Positions 1-8,558 of a stretch of DNA of 64,000 nucleotides are shown here, in pieces (position 1 is the first letter of the stretch; each line of letters begins with the position of its first letter). The notes below the pieces were generated by a model. The model was given only the letters and a program-made list of their open reading frames with translations, had not been told where the DNA came from and did not search any database. The position numbers were made by a program, and so were the translations under genes. Source of the DNA: Novosphingobium arvoryzae (GTDB lineage: Bacteria; Pseudomonadota; Alphaproteobacteria; Sphingomonadales; Sphingomonadaceae); the NCBI RefSeq assembly GCF_014652615.1, contig NZ_BMZD01000008.1, positions 1 through 64,000 of the forward strand, written 5' to 3'.

Positions 1-41
1 CCGGGCCGAAAAGGCCAACCCTCACGTCTCAAAAGCCGCCA

Positions 42-1115
42 TCAGACCCCTCGCGCCGCCGTCAAGCCAAAAACAGCCGGTTCTTCGAGGTGTCCAACTT
101 CCTTCGGGAAATCTGTCTTCTCCGCTGCCCAGTCCGTGAAGGACGAGCGGAAGCCGTGAACCGTCGCGCCGGTGATCCCGTCGTTGCGGAGCAATTTGGT
201 CATCGTCATGTCACTGATCGGCTTTTCGCCGTCTGCGGAGAATACAAGCCCGTCATCGCTGGTCCGTTCTTCCCACCGCTTGCGCAGCAGCGCCACGGCG
301 GGCGGCGACAGTGGCACGACATGGGTTTCACGCGCCTTCATGCGCTCGCCGGGGATTGTCCAAATGGCCTTGTCGAGGTCGAATTCGGTCCAAACCGCGA
401 AGCGCGTCTCGTTAGAGCGCACAGCGTTGTAGATCGTGAAGCGCAGTGCATCTCTACCAGTCGTAGGCGACGCTGCTGCCAATTGGGCCATAAGTGCTGG
501 CACCTCGGCAAACGGCATTGCTTCAAGGTGCACCGCTTTCGCTGTCTGGCGCGGAAGGCCCTTTCGCACCGAACGCAGGGCAGCCTCCTCGGCCCGCCAG
601 CCCTTGATATGGGCGAAGTCCAGGACTGCGCCTATGCGCTGAAGCAGGCGACGTGCTGTTTCCGGTATTTCCAGCCAGATGGGCGACAGCACGGTGACAA
701 CACAGGCGCTGTCCACCTGATCAACCGGCTTGGTGCCGATGTGCGGGAATACGTGGTTCTCGAAGCTGGAAATCCAGTTCGCGTAGCGGCGGTTCTTCCA
801 GCCCTCCTTCAACGCGTCGTAGCAGTCGCGCGCCGCCGTCTCGAAACTCGGTATGACTTTGCGTGCCTTGCGCCGCTCAGCCACCGGATCAGCACCAGCC
901 CTAACTTTGCTCCGCAGCGCCGTTGCCGCCTCTCGGGCTTCGACAAGGGACACGTCCAAGGCAGAGCCGAGCCCGTAATCCCTCCGTCTGCCTTTGTGCT
1001 GCATACGCAGCACCCAGGTCGCCGCGCCGCTCTCCTTGACCAGTAGGCAAAGGCCACGGCCGTCGACATAACGGCCCGGTTTCGCGTTCTTCACTTTCAA
1101 TGCAGTCAGTGCCAT
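42..1115 (-). pseudogene. Truncated P4-type tyrosine recombinase (integrase)
   Basis: The N-terminus (ALTALKVKNAKPGRYVDGRG) is the arm-binding DUF4102 domain of P4/CP4-type phage integrases, followed by a core-binding domain and a recombinase domain. The box I arginine (AVRSNETR) and the HGFRSSF box with its H-x-x-R are present. After FPKEV (near position 95) family similarity stops: the AH..G stretch and the nucleophilic tyrosine are missing and a short unrelated tail ends at 42. The protein is about 357 residues, against roughly 400 for the family. I chose the ATG at 1115 because the family start MALT lies there; an upstream ATG at 1253 would add an unrelated 46-residue leader. It is probably inactive. 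It marks an old island edge or a later recombination junction. Confidence 0.75.
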
Positions 1116-1150
1116 CGTTCGAGTCCCGTTTAGGGAATCTTCGGCTTCCG

Positions 1151-1208
1151 TTCCCACGGAAAGGTCGCCGAAAATGCTCCCACATTCGTTCCCACAAATC
1201 AGTGGGAT
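1151..1208. repeat. TCCCAC repeats upstream of integrase
   Basis: Three direct copies of YTCCCAC lie at 1151-1157, 1177-1183 and 1189-1195, and an inverted GTGGGA at 1202-1207 forms a 6-bp stem with the third copy. Short repeated sites just upstream of an integrase start are typical arm-type or autoregulatory sites. That role is inferred only from position. Confidence 0.3.
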
Positions 1209-1357
1209 TTCAGGCAAATGTGAGCGACCGACCGCGAACACCTTACAAGCCAAATTGGCAAGATTACAGTGTGGTTAGGGATGCCTCGGCATTGCCTGAG
1301 ACAGAATTTTTACGCCTCTTCTGGCACCATTACTGCTTCCAAGCAGGCAAAAAGACC

Positions 1358-1385
1358 AAAAGGCCCGGATTTTTCCGGGCTTTTT
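1358..1385. terminator. Rho-independent terminator, bidirectional
   Basis: The stem GCCCGGA/TCCGGGC is extended by A-runs on the left and T-runs on the right. This gives a canonical hairpin with a T tract in both directions. It ends the minus-strand permease transcript (stop at 1438) and separates it from the integrase. Confidence 0.85.
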
Positions 1386-1437
1386 GCTGTCCGGGGCGCG
1401 GGGGTGCTGCGGGGCGTCGGCGGCTGCTGTGCGTTGG

Positions 1438-3198
1438 CTAGCTCCAGACCAGCGTGATCAAGGTCGTTCCCAGTATCAGGACCAGCGCGGTCAGCGGGGT
1501 GCCGACGCGGGCGTAGTCGGAGAAGCGGTAGCCGCCCGGGCCCCAGACCAGCGTGTTCGACTGGTGGCCGATCGGGGTCAGGAAATCGCACGAGGCGCCG
1601 ATTGCGACCGCCATCAGCATGGCATCGACCGCGGTGCCGGTGGCGAGGCCGGTCTCGGCGGCGATCGGCCCCATGATCAGGACGGCCGCGGCGTTGTTGA
1701 GAAAGGGCGTGATCGCCATGGTCAGGCCCAGCGTGACGGCGATCATCAGCCAGTCCGGCCGATCCTGGCCGAACGCGCTGATCATGCCGGCGATCGCATC
1801 GCCCGCGCCGCTGTCGGAAAAGGCCTGGGCCACTGGAATCAGCGCTGCCAGCAGGATGATGATCGGCCAGTCGATGTCCTGATAGACCTGGCTCTTCAGC
1901 CGCCCGGTCAGGCCCAGCATGACGACGGCCAGCACCAGTGAGACCGCGAGGTTGGCCAGGCCGGTCGATGCCGCCGCGATCGCTCCGACCAGCGCGGCCA
2001 GCGGCAACCAGTCCCGCGCGGCCAGGCGCAGGTTCAGGGGGCGTTCGGCCAAGGGCAGCAGATCGAAGGCGTTGACCAGCTCGCCAACCCGCTCCTGCGC
2101 GATCTGCACCAGGATCACGTCGCCCGGTTGCAGCCGCAGCGCGGCCAGACCTTCCGCGATGTTTTTGCCGCGCCGGCTGATTGCGACCAAGGCCGCTCCG
2201 GATTGTTCCAGCAAGAGCGAGGGGTTCCCGCTGGCGATGAGCGCGCTCCTGTCGGTTACGACGCATTCGGCAAACGAGCCTTCGAGCAGGTCGTCCTCCG
2301 CGTCGGAGGCCAGTTCCAGTCCGAACCGTTCAAGCGCCTGCTCCACCACCGGCGCCCGGCCCTCGACCTGGACGATGTCGCCGGGGCGGAACGCGCGGCT
2401 CAGCCGGGGAGCGGTGAAGAGCAGTCCGCCCCGGTCGATCGCGTGCACGGCCAGACGGTCCTCGCCCGTGCCGGTTGCCGCGAGCTGCTCGACTGTCAGG
2501 GTGCGCCGATAGCCTTTGGGTATCCGCAGTTCGAACAGGTAGTCCGCGATCCTGAATTTCAGCGGTTCGGCATCGCTGCTGGCGCGGGATGGCAGAAAGC
2601 GGACCATCAGCAAGGTCAAGACAAGCCCCGCCAGAGCGAGCGGCAGGCCGACCCAGGTGAAATCGAACATCCCGAATGCAGGCCTGTCGTAATCGGCGCG
2701 CAATTCGGCCAGGATCACGTTGGGCGGGGTCCCGATCAGCGTGACCAGCCCGCCCAGCAGCGAGGCGAAGGCCATCGGCATGAGGATGCGGCTGGGCGCG
2801 ACCTTTGCGGAACGGCAGGTTGCCAGGGCGGCAGGCAGCAGCAGGGCAAGCGCGCCGACGTTGTTCATGAACGCGGAGGCGATGCCGCAAAGCAGGGCAT
2901 AAGTCGCCGCAATGCCGCTTTCCCGGTGCATCACCCGGCGCAGGGGGCGCAGGGCGTGGGCCAGGATGCCGGATCGCGAAATGGCCGCGCTGACGATCAT
3001 GACTGCGGCAACCGTGATTACCACCGGATCGCCGAATCCGGAGAATGCCTGCTTGCCGGGTACGATGCCCAGCACGACAGAGGCACCCAGCATCAGCAGT
3101 GCGACCAGATCATGCCGCACCCGGTCGGTCGCAAAGCCGAACAGGCCAGCCACGAAAATCAGCGTGATCAGAACGGCATGATCAAGGCCGGGCATCAT
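1438..3198 (-). CDS. SLC13/ArsB-NhaD-type permease with TrkA-C domains
   Basis: 586-residue inner-membrane transporter of the ion-transporter superfamily. Hydrophobic segments fill residues about 5-215 and 390-586. Between them, residues about 215-375 hold two soluble RCK_C/TrkA-C domains, recognisable by the RPGDIVQVEG and LQPGDVILVQ repeats. This membrane/TrkA-C/membrane layout is typical of bacterial SLC13-family (divalent anion/sodium symporter-like) permeases. Substrates in the family are dicarboxylates, sulfate or other small anions, and the sequence does not tell which. It lies downstream of the FadR-type regulator gene on the same strand, so it may export or import an acidic intermediate. 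The hairpin at 1358-1385 ends the transcript. Confidence 0.88.
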   Translation of the reverse strand: MMPGLDHAVLITLIFVAGLFGFATDRVRHDLVALLMLGASVVLGIVPGKQAFSGFGDPVVITVAAVMIVSAAISRSGILAHALRPLRRVMHRESGIAATYALLCGIASAFMNNVGALALLLPAALATCRSAKVAPSRILMPMAFASLLGGLVTLIGTPPNVILAELRADYDRPAFGMFDFTWVGLPLALAGLVLTLLMVRFLPSRASSDAEPLKFRIADYLFELRIPKGYRRTLTVEQLAATGTGEDRLAVHAIDRGGLLFTAPRLSRAFRPGDIVQVEGRAPVVEQALERFGLELASDAEDDLLEGSFAECVVTDRSALIASGNPSLLLEQSGAALVAISRRGKNIAEGLAALRLQPGDVILVQIAQERVGELVNAFDLLPLAERPLNLRLAARDWLPLAALVGAIAAASTGLANLAVSLVLAVVMLGLTGRLKSQVYQDIDWPIIILLAALIPVAQAFSDSGAGDAIAGMISAFGQDRPDWLMIAVTLGLTMAITPFLNNAAAVLIMGPIAAETGLATGTAVDAMLMAVAIGASCDFLTPIGHQSNTLVWGPGGYRFSDYARVGTPLTALVLILGTTLITLVWS

Positions 3199-3265
3199 GC
3201 CCCGGACCTAAGCAGGAATACCCCCGTGGGCAAGCACCTGCCACCCGCACTGCCGGACGGGACGG

Positions 3266-4018
3266 TCAGGCCGTCGCGCGGGCGTAGCGTTCGCGCTTGG
3301 CCTGGGTCGCCCGGCGCGCTTCGGCCAGGGCCCGCTCTTCGGTGGCAAACAGCAGGCCATCCAGCACGGCGGAGAGATGCACGCGCATGGCCGCGCGGGC
3401 GGCATGGGAATCGCCCGCGCGCAGGGCGTCGAGGATGGCGGTGTGTTCAGCCACCACGGGCTTCACGTTGGCGTGCCGGGCCTTTTCATGCAGCAGGGCG
3501 GCCTCGGCCGAGCTTGCGCGCATGTCCCACAACTGCTCGATCACCTTGTAGACGGCGAGGTTGCGGGTGGCGCGGGCAATGGCGAGGTGGAATTCGCGGT
3601 CTGCCTTTTCGGTGCCGTTGGGGTCCTGGTTCTCGATCGCGATCTGCTGCACCAGCGCTTCGATTTCCTGAAGTTCGGCCTTCGTGATCTGGGTCGCAGC
3701 CAGGGCCGCGGCCTCGCTCTCGAACAGCAGGCGCGCTTCGGTCAGCTCGAACGCGGTCACGTCGAAACCGGGGCGGTCCTCGTCTCCGGGCAGGCGCTTG
3801 ACGTATGCGCCGGAGCCGATCCGCACTTCGACCAGGTTCTGCACTTCCAGCGCGATGATCGCCTCGCGCACGGTCGGGCGGCTCACTTCGAACCGCGCGG
3901 CAAGTTCGCGTTCCGCAGGCAGGCGGCTGCCGACAGGGTAACGCCCGCTCGAAATTTCCTCGATCAGGGCGCGGGCCAGATCCTGGTAAAGGCGATCATT
4001 GGGCTGAATGTTTGCCAT
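3266..4018 (-). CDS. FadR/GntR-family regulator (FCD domain)
   Basis: 250 residues. An N-terminal winged helix (residues about 10-75, with SRLPAERELAARFEVSRPTV as the GntR signature) is followed by an all-helical FCD ligand-binding domain (about 90-240). FCD regulators usually repress uptake or catabolic genes and release DNA on binding an organic acid. A perfect 11-bp palindrome TGGTATTACCA at 4029-4039, just upstream of the ATG, fits the TNGTNNNACNA operator type of this subfamily and suggests autoregulation. Its neighbours on the same strand are an MFS carrier and a TonB receptor upstream and a permease downstream, so it most likely controls this uptake block. Confidence 0.92.
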   Translation of the reverse strand: MANIQPNDRLYQDLARALIEEISSGRYPVGSRLPAERELAARFEVSRPTVREAIIALEVQNLVEVRIGSGAYVKRLPGDEDRPGFDVTAFELTEARLLFESEAAALAATQITKAELQEIEALVQQIAIENQDPNGTEKADREFHLAIARATRNLAVYKVIEQLWDMRASSAEAALLHEKARHANVKPVVAEHTAILDALRAGDSHAARAAMRVHLSAVLDGLLFATEERALAEARRATQAKRERYARATA

Positions 4019-4028
4019 AGGGTGCTGA

Positions 4029-4039
4029 TGGTATTACCA
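4029..4039. promoter_or_regulatory. FadR-type GntR operator, TGGTATTACCA
   Basis: Perfect inverted repeat TGGTA-T-TACCA ending 10 bases before the start codon of the FCD regulator gene (ATG at 4018, minus strand). It matches the known operator pattern of FadR-subfamily GntR proteins. Binding by the adjacent regulator is inferred. Confidence 0.6.
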
Positions 4040-4125
4040 ATCTTCCAGAATTGACAGGCCGAAGTTGCGCTGCGGTGCACACTTTTCGGCAGATGAACCG
4101 GGCTGGCGCGGGTGCTGCGCGGGGC

Positions 4126-5391
4126 TCAGGCCTTGGCAAAGCGCTCGCGCAGCAGGACCCACAACACCCCCGCAGCCAGCAGATCCAGCGCGGCCAGTGC
4201 AACGAACAGCGGGTTGTAGCCGAACTGGTCGGCGCTCTGGCCGATCAGCAGCGTGAACAGCATACCCCCGATCCACGCCGACGTACCCGCCATGCCGCTG
4301 GCCGTGCCGACCGTGCGGGCATCGAACACGTCGGCGCACAGGGTGATCAGCGCGCCGTTGAGCATCTGGTGGGCGAAGCCGCCGATGCAGAACAGGGCGA
4401 TGGCAACCCCCGGCGAGGTGGCGAGGCCAATGCAGGCCGGGCCGATCATGCACAAGGCCCCCAGCGTCATCGTGATCTTGCGGCTGGCGATCAGCGAAAC
4501 CCCCTGCGAGGAGAACCGGTTGGGTTTCATCAGCCAGGTCGGCAACAGTCCGGCGGCCAGGCTGCCGAAATCGGCGGCCAGGAAGGGCAGCCAGGCCCAC
4601 AGCGCGATCGACTTGAGATCGAGGTTCCACACCGCGACCAGATAGAGCGGGATGAAGAAGTTGAAGGTCTGCCACGCCGGCTCCGACAGGAAGCGCGGCA
4701 CGGCAATTGCCCAGAACGAGCGGCTTTGCAGCACATCGCGCTTGGTCGCGGGCTTGCCGGGCAGCTCGTCGCTGCGACCGCTTTCGATCACGGCGCGTTC
4801 CTCTGCCGACAGGCGCGGGTGTTCGCCCGGATCGCGGTATCCGGTCCACCACAATCCCGCCCAGAGCAGCGACAGGGCGCCGGTGACGATAAAGGCCGCC
4901 TGCCAGTTCCACGCCAGGATGCAGAAGGCCACCAGCGGCGGGGCGATCATGTTGCCGACGCTGGTGCCCATCTGGAACAGGCTGGTCGCCAGCGGCTTTT
5001 CACGCGGCGGGAACCAGGTGGCGACGGTCTTTGCCCCGGCCGGAATGGCGGCCGCTTCGGTCGCGCCCAGCGCGGCGCGGAAGAAGGCCAGGCTCTGCCA
5101 GCCGGTGGCCATGGCGTGGGCCATGTTGGCAACGGCCCAGCCCACCGCGAACACGAAGAAGCCCAGCCGGGTTCCGAGTGCGTCGAGCACCGATCCGGCC
5201 ACGGTCTGCATGACCGTATAGCTGGCCTGAAAGGCCAGCACGACCCAGCTGTACTGCTCGGTCGTCATCGAGAATTCGTCTTTGAGAGTCGGGGCTGCGA
5301 CCGAAAGTGTCGAACGAGCGAGGTAGTTCAGGATCGTTCCGAGGGTGACCAGTCCGATGATCCACCAGCGCAGCGGCAGTCGCTTCAGCAT
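4126..5391 (-). CDS. MFS transporter, anion:cation symporter (ACS) family
   Basis: 421 residues with about 12 hydrophobic segments. The N-terminal half (RWWIIGLVTLGTILNYLARS, then a GAxEAAAIPAGAK stretch and WFPPREK) resembles the hexuronate/phthalate-type ACS carriers, which bring organic acids in with protons. The gene lies 92 bases downstream of a TonB receptor on the same strand, with a strong hairpin at 5433-5466 between them. Outer-membrane uptake by the receptor followed by inner-membrane uptake here is plausible. The substrate is unknown; a carboxylate is the most likely class. Confidence 0.9.
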   Translation of the reverse strand: MLKRLPLRWWIIGLVTLGTILNYLARSTLSVAAPTLKDEFSMTTEQYSWVVLAFQASYTVMQTVAGSVLDALGTRLGFFVFAVGWAVANMAHAMATGWQSLAFFRAALGATEAAAIPAGAKTVATWFPPREKPLATSLFQMGTSVGNMIAPPLVAFCILAWNWQAAFIVTGALSLLWAGLWWTGYRDPGEHPRLSAEERAVIESGRSDELPGKPATKRDVLQSRSFWAIAVPRFLSEPAWQTFNFFIPLYLVAVWNLDLKSIALWAWLPFLAADFGSLAAGLLPTWLMKPNRFSSQGVSLIASRKITMTLGALCMIGPACIGLATSPGVAIALFCIGGFAHQMLNGALITLCADVFDARTVGTASGMAGTSAWIGGMLFTLLIGQSADQFGYNPLFVALAALDLLAAGVLWVLLRERFAKA

Positions 5392-5432
5392 GCCTCAATT
5401 CCCTTCGATTGCCTGCCCCGGCCAGGAAAGGA

Positions 5433-5466
5433 CCGGATCGGGACCGCCAAGGCAATCCCGATCCGG
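5433..5466 (-). terminator. Hairpin between TonB receptor and MFS gene
   Basis: A perfect 11-bp stem (CCGGATCGGGA with its complement, 12-base loop) lies just after the receptor stop at 5484. On the minus strand it is followed by a short pyrimidine run (TCCTTTCC). It may terminate most receptor transcripts or stabilise the 3' end, which would lower expression of the MFS gene relative to the receptor. Confidence 0.6.
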
Positions 5467-5483
5467 CAGGGGGGTGGACTGGA

Positions 5484-7889
5484 TCAGAAGCTGACGGTTG
5501 CCTTGATCCCGGCATAGCGCTGGGAATCGCGGCTGAGGAACTGGTAAATGACGTGGGTGTCGTTGCTGGCGCTGCCACCCAGCGTGCCGAAACCGTCGGA
5601 CAGGCTGGAAGCATAGCGCTTGTTGAACAGATTGTTGACGAAGGCGACCAGCTTCACCGAGCCGAATTCGGCGCCAAGGCTGGCGTTCATCACGCCATAG
5701 CCCTTCTGCACGGTCAGCGGGTTGCCAAGCAGGTCGAAGTTGACCGCGCTCTGGTGCTGGTAGCTGATGATCGCCGTGCCGGTTGCATCGCCCAGCGGGA
5801 AGTCGGCGGTCGCACCAATGTTCCACTTGAAGCGCGGCGAGTTGGGCAGGCGGGCGCCCGAGCGGTCCTGGAAGGCGCAGGTCGTGCGCGGGGCAGCGGC
5901 GGTGGCCGCAGCAGCCGAGACGCAGGGGCCGACGAGGACCGAAGCGGTGCCATTCCAGATCTGCCCGGTCTGGCCCGGATAGCCCTGGGCCTGCGGGAAA
6001 CTGGTCATGACCGCATCGGTATAAGCCGCGCCGGCATCGATCTTCAGCCAGTCCGACGGCTTCGCGACGAGTTCCACCTCGAAGCCCTTGGTGCGCAGCT
6101 TGCCGACGTTGTTGAGCACGAACTGCGGTGCCGGCGGGGTGCCGACGAGAATCGCCGACTGGGCCTGGAAGTTGTTGTAGTTCGTCAGGAAGCCGATCAG
6201 GTTGAACTGGATGCGGTTGTCTGCAAAGCGGCTCTTGAGGCCCAGCTCGTACGAGGTCGAGGTTTCCGGCTTGACCGGACCGACGCCGATCAGGCCAGCG
6301 CCGGTGCCATTGAGAGCGCCGTTGATGCGGGCCGGGTTGAAGCCCGACGTGATGTCGTAGGCAAAGCCCTTGTAGCCCCGCGCGACCGACCCATAGACCA
6401 TGACCTGCTGTGCCAGTTCCTGCGAGATCGAGCCCTTCCAGGTCACCACCTCGTCAGTGTTCGAACCGCGGCACAGCGGGTTGCCTGGGGCGCACTGGTT
6501 GGCCGTGGCGCCGGCAACGTTGTTGTCAAAGGCAACGGCGATCTTTTCATGGTTGTAACGCACGCCGCCGCTGATCGTGGTGTTGGTCGGCAGCGTGTAG
6601 TCAAGCTGCGCGAACAGGCCCAGCGTCTCGCTGGTGTTGCGGGCCGACCAGTTCGCCACGGCCACCACCGGGCCGCGCAGGAACGCGCGGGTGGTGCGGG
6701 CGTTCGAATAGAACCCGCCCACGACATACTTCAGGGCGCTGCTGCCGCCCGAAACGAGCCGCAGTTCCTGCGTGAAGTTCTTCGAGTGATAGGGGCCGCT
6801 CTGCGTGAGGCCGCCGTTGACCGCGCCGCCGGTAAAGGCCGAAAGCACGTTGAGGTCGGTGTTATCGAAATCGTTCTGGAAGTTGTACTTCCAGTCCTGG
6901 AAGGCCGTGACCGAAATCAGGTCGGCAAAGCCGAGGTCGACCGAGAGCTTGCCGGCAATGCTGGCGGTCTCGTTTTCGGTCGCGCCAAAGGCATCGACGC
7001 GGGCGTTGGTGTTGCCGGCGCCGGGCGTGATGCCGGTCAGGCTGGGCAGCAGGGGCAGGGCCGGGCTGCCGAACACGCGCGGGGTGCCGGTGCCGCGAAT
7101 CTCGCGGATCGTGGTGGCGGTCCCGTCCTGGGTAGCCTTGGAATAGGCACCGGTGAGCGTGAGCGTGACCGCGCTGCCCAGTTCTGCGCGCAGCTTGGCG
7201 CGCACGCCATAGTTGCTCTGGTCGTTCAGCTTGCGACCAGAGGTCAGGTTGCGCACGTTGCCGGGGTAATCGTGGTAGAAGCCGGTCAGGCGCAGGCCGA
7301 CGCCATCGGCGAGCGGGGTGGACACCATCGCTTCGGCGCGGACATCGCCATCGGTGGCCACGGTTGCGCCGATCGAGCCTTCGAAGCTGGAGCCCGGATC
7401 CTTGGTGACGATGTTCACGACGCCGGCCGACGAGTTCTTGCCGAACAGCGTGCCCTGCGGACCCTTCAGCACTTCGATCCGCGACAGGTCGGCCATGTTG
7501 TCGAAGGCCTGGGCCTGCTGCACCACGGGCATGTCATCGATGATCACTGCCACGCTGGGCTCGACGCCGATCGAGAAGGCGAACGTGCCGATGCCGCGCA
7601 GGATGATCGAGTTGTTGGGCGAGGACGTGGTCTGCGTGATCGTCAGCGACGGCGCGGCGCGCGTCAGGTCGGAGAAGTCGGCGATCCGCTGGTTGGCGAT
7701 GGCTTCACCCGACAGCGCGGTAACCGCGACGGGAACGGACTGCATGTTCTGTTCGCGCTTCTGCGCAGTGACGACGATATCTTCCAGCCCGCTATTAACG
7801 GCTTCCTCTGCCGTTGCCTCCTGGGCCTGAGCAGCCTGGGCGAATGCCAGGATCGATGCGCCGGCGATCAACATAGTCTTCTTGTGCAT
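5484..7889 (-). CDS. TonB-dependent receptor
   Basis: 801 residues. A signal peptide (MHKKTMLIAGASILAFAQAAQA, cleaved near residue 22) is followed by a TonB-box-like LEDIVVTAQK segment. Next come a plug domain (about 45-160, with the VLKGPQGTLFGKNSSAGVVN signature) and a long beta barrel ending in aromatic residues (ATVSF). It resembles the sphingomonad receptors of the FecA/pesticin type that import hydrophobic or siderophore-like ligands across the outer membrane. A good Shine-Dalgarno (GGGAGGA) precedes the ATG. The gene heads the minus-strand uptake block with the MFS carrier. The ligand cannot be read from the sequence. Confidence 0.93.
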   Translation of the reverse strand: MHKKTMLIAGASILAFAQAAQAQEATAEEAVNSGLEDIVVTAQKREQNMQSVPVAVTALSGEAIANQRIADFSDLTRAAPSLTITQTTSSPNNSIILRGIGTFAFSIGVEPSVAVIIDDMPVVQQAQAFDNMADLSRIEVLKGPQGTLFGKNSSAGVVNIVTKDPGSSFEGSIGATVATDGDVRAEAMVSTPLADGVGLRLTGFYHDYPGNVRNLTSGRKLNDQSNYGVRAKLRAELGSAVTLTLTGAYSKATQDGTATTIREIRGTGTPRVFGSPALPLLPSLTGITPGAGNTNARVDAFGATENETASIAGKLSVDLGFADLISVTAFQDWKYNFQNDFDNTDLNVLSAFTGGAVNGGLTQSGPYHSKNFTQELRLVSGGSSALKYVVGGFYSNARTTRAFLRGPVVAVANWSARNTSETLGLFAQLDYTLPTNTTISGGVRYNHEKIAVAFDNNVAGATANQCAPGNPLCRGSNTDEVVTWKGSISQELAQQVMVYGSVARGYKGFAYDITSGFNPARINGALNGTGAGLIGVGPVKPETSTSYELGLKSRFADNRIQFNLIGFLTNYNNFQAQSAILVGTPPAPQFVLNNVGKLRTKGFEVELVAKPSDWLKIDAGAAYTDAVMTSFPQAQGYPGQTGQIWNGTASVLVGPCVSAAAATAAAPRTTCAFQDRSGARLPNSPRFKWNIGATADFPLGDATGTAIISYQHQSAVNFDLLGNPLTVQKGYGVMNASLGAEFGSVKLVAFVNNLFNKRYASSLSDGFGTLGGSASNDTHVIYQFLSRDSQRYAGIKATVSF

Positions 7890-8558
7890 TGCTGTCCTCC
7901 CAGACTTACCACTTTGGACAGGCCAATTGCACAGTCTGATCAGTCAATCAACCCATAATTAATCTGTCCAGTCTCAGGAGTGTCTGTGCGAGCGGCGGCG
8001 GGATCGGCAGTTCGGGCTGTTTCCGGCATAATCGAGACAGTCCGGGTTTCGCACGGGCTGGCCGCAAAGATGGCGCAATTCCTCGATTTTCCGAGTTTCG
8101 CGGCATTCGGCTTGACCAAAGTCAGATTGCAATCGCAATCCTGGTAAGGCCAGTTTTCGATGATGCGGGAATTGGCGGCGTGGCCCGGATGACACGGTAT
8201 TTTGACCCGCCGGGCAGGGATTGGTCAGGCGGGTTTGCCTCTTCGCTGCCCGGAGTCGCGGAGGTGCCTGGTCGCCAGGCACGGCTGTTACGGACACATG
8301 AGGCGGGCGATCCGCTACCACCCGGCGTACCGGAGTTTGCGCGGCAGCCTGCGCGATGGCCGCCTCTTCGGGTCTGTCGCCGCTTTGCCAGATCTGCGGC
8401 GATGGTCGCGACTTGCGCCGTGATGGGGCAGCCCTGCTTCGGGACAGGCGCCTTTGGTGCGGACCGCTTCGGCGCCGGGGGCAACTGCTCCGGCCCCAAC
8501 GCAAACGGACTTCGGGATCGCTCCCGAAGCCCGTCGTGCCGCTGCCGGAAGGCAGGCG
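7890..8558. other. Long intergenic region between two TonB receptor genes
   Basis: 669 bases with no coding region I can support; the open frames have no recognisable domain and no good start. It should contain the promoter of the receptor at 5484-7889. Small palindromes are visible (TGATCA near 7940; GATTGCAATC at 8125-8134), and a terminator hairpin for the other receptor lies at 8510-8529. A degenerate gene cannot be excluded. Confidence 0.5.
8510..8529 (-). terminator. Hairpin terminator after second TonB receptor
   Basis: Perfect 8-bp stem CTTCGGGA/TCCCGAAG with a TCGC loop, 30 bases past the receptor stop. The T tract on the minus strand is weak (GTCCGTTTG), so termination strength is uncertain. 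Confidence 0.5.

Larger units (their letters stand above)
1116..1437. other. Intergenic region upstream of the integrase
   Basis: 322 bases without a convincing gene. It holds the integrase promoter side, the TCCCAC repeats near 1151-1208, and a strong hairpin terminator at 1358-1385. I see no tRNA cloverleaf. Confidence 0.6.

Noticed and set aside
1116..1128. CGTTCGAGTCCCG resembling a tRNA T-arm just upstream of the integrase
   Set aside because: No acceptor, D or anticodon stem can be formed around it, and the 5' part would fall inside the integrase gene.
5409..7958. An 849-residue open frame opposite the TonB receptor
   Set aside because: Antisense shadow of a well-supported receptor in GC-rich DNA; composition rich in Arg/Gly/Ala/Asp/His with no domain.
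7974..8504. A 176-residue open frame in the gap between the TonB receptors
   Set aside because: No start context, low-complexity Arg/Pro-rich translation and no recognisable domain; kept as a non-coding region.
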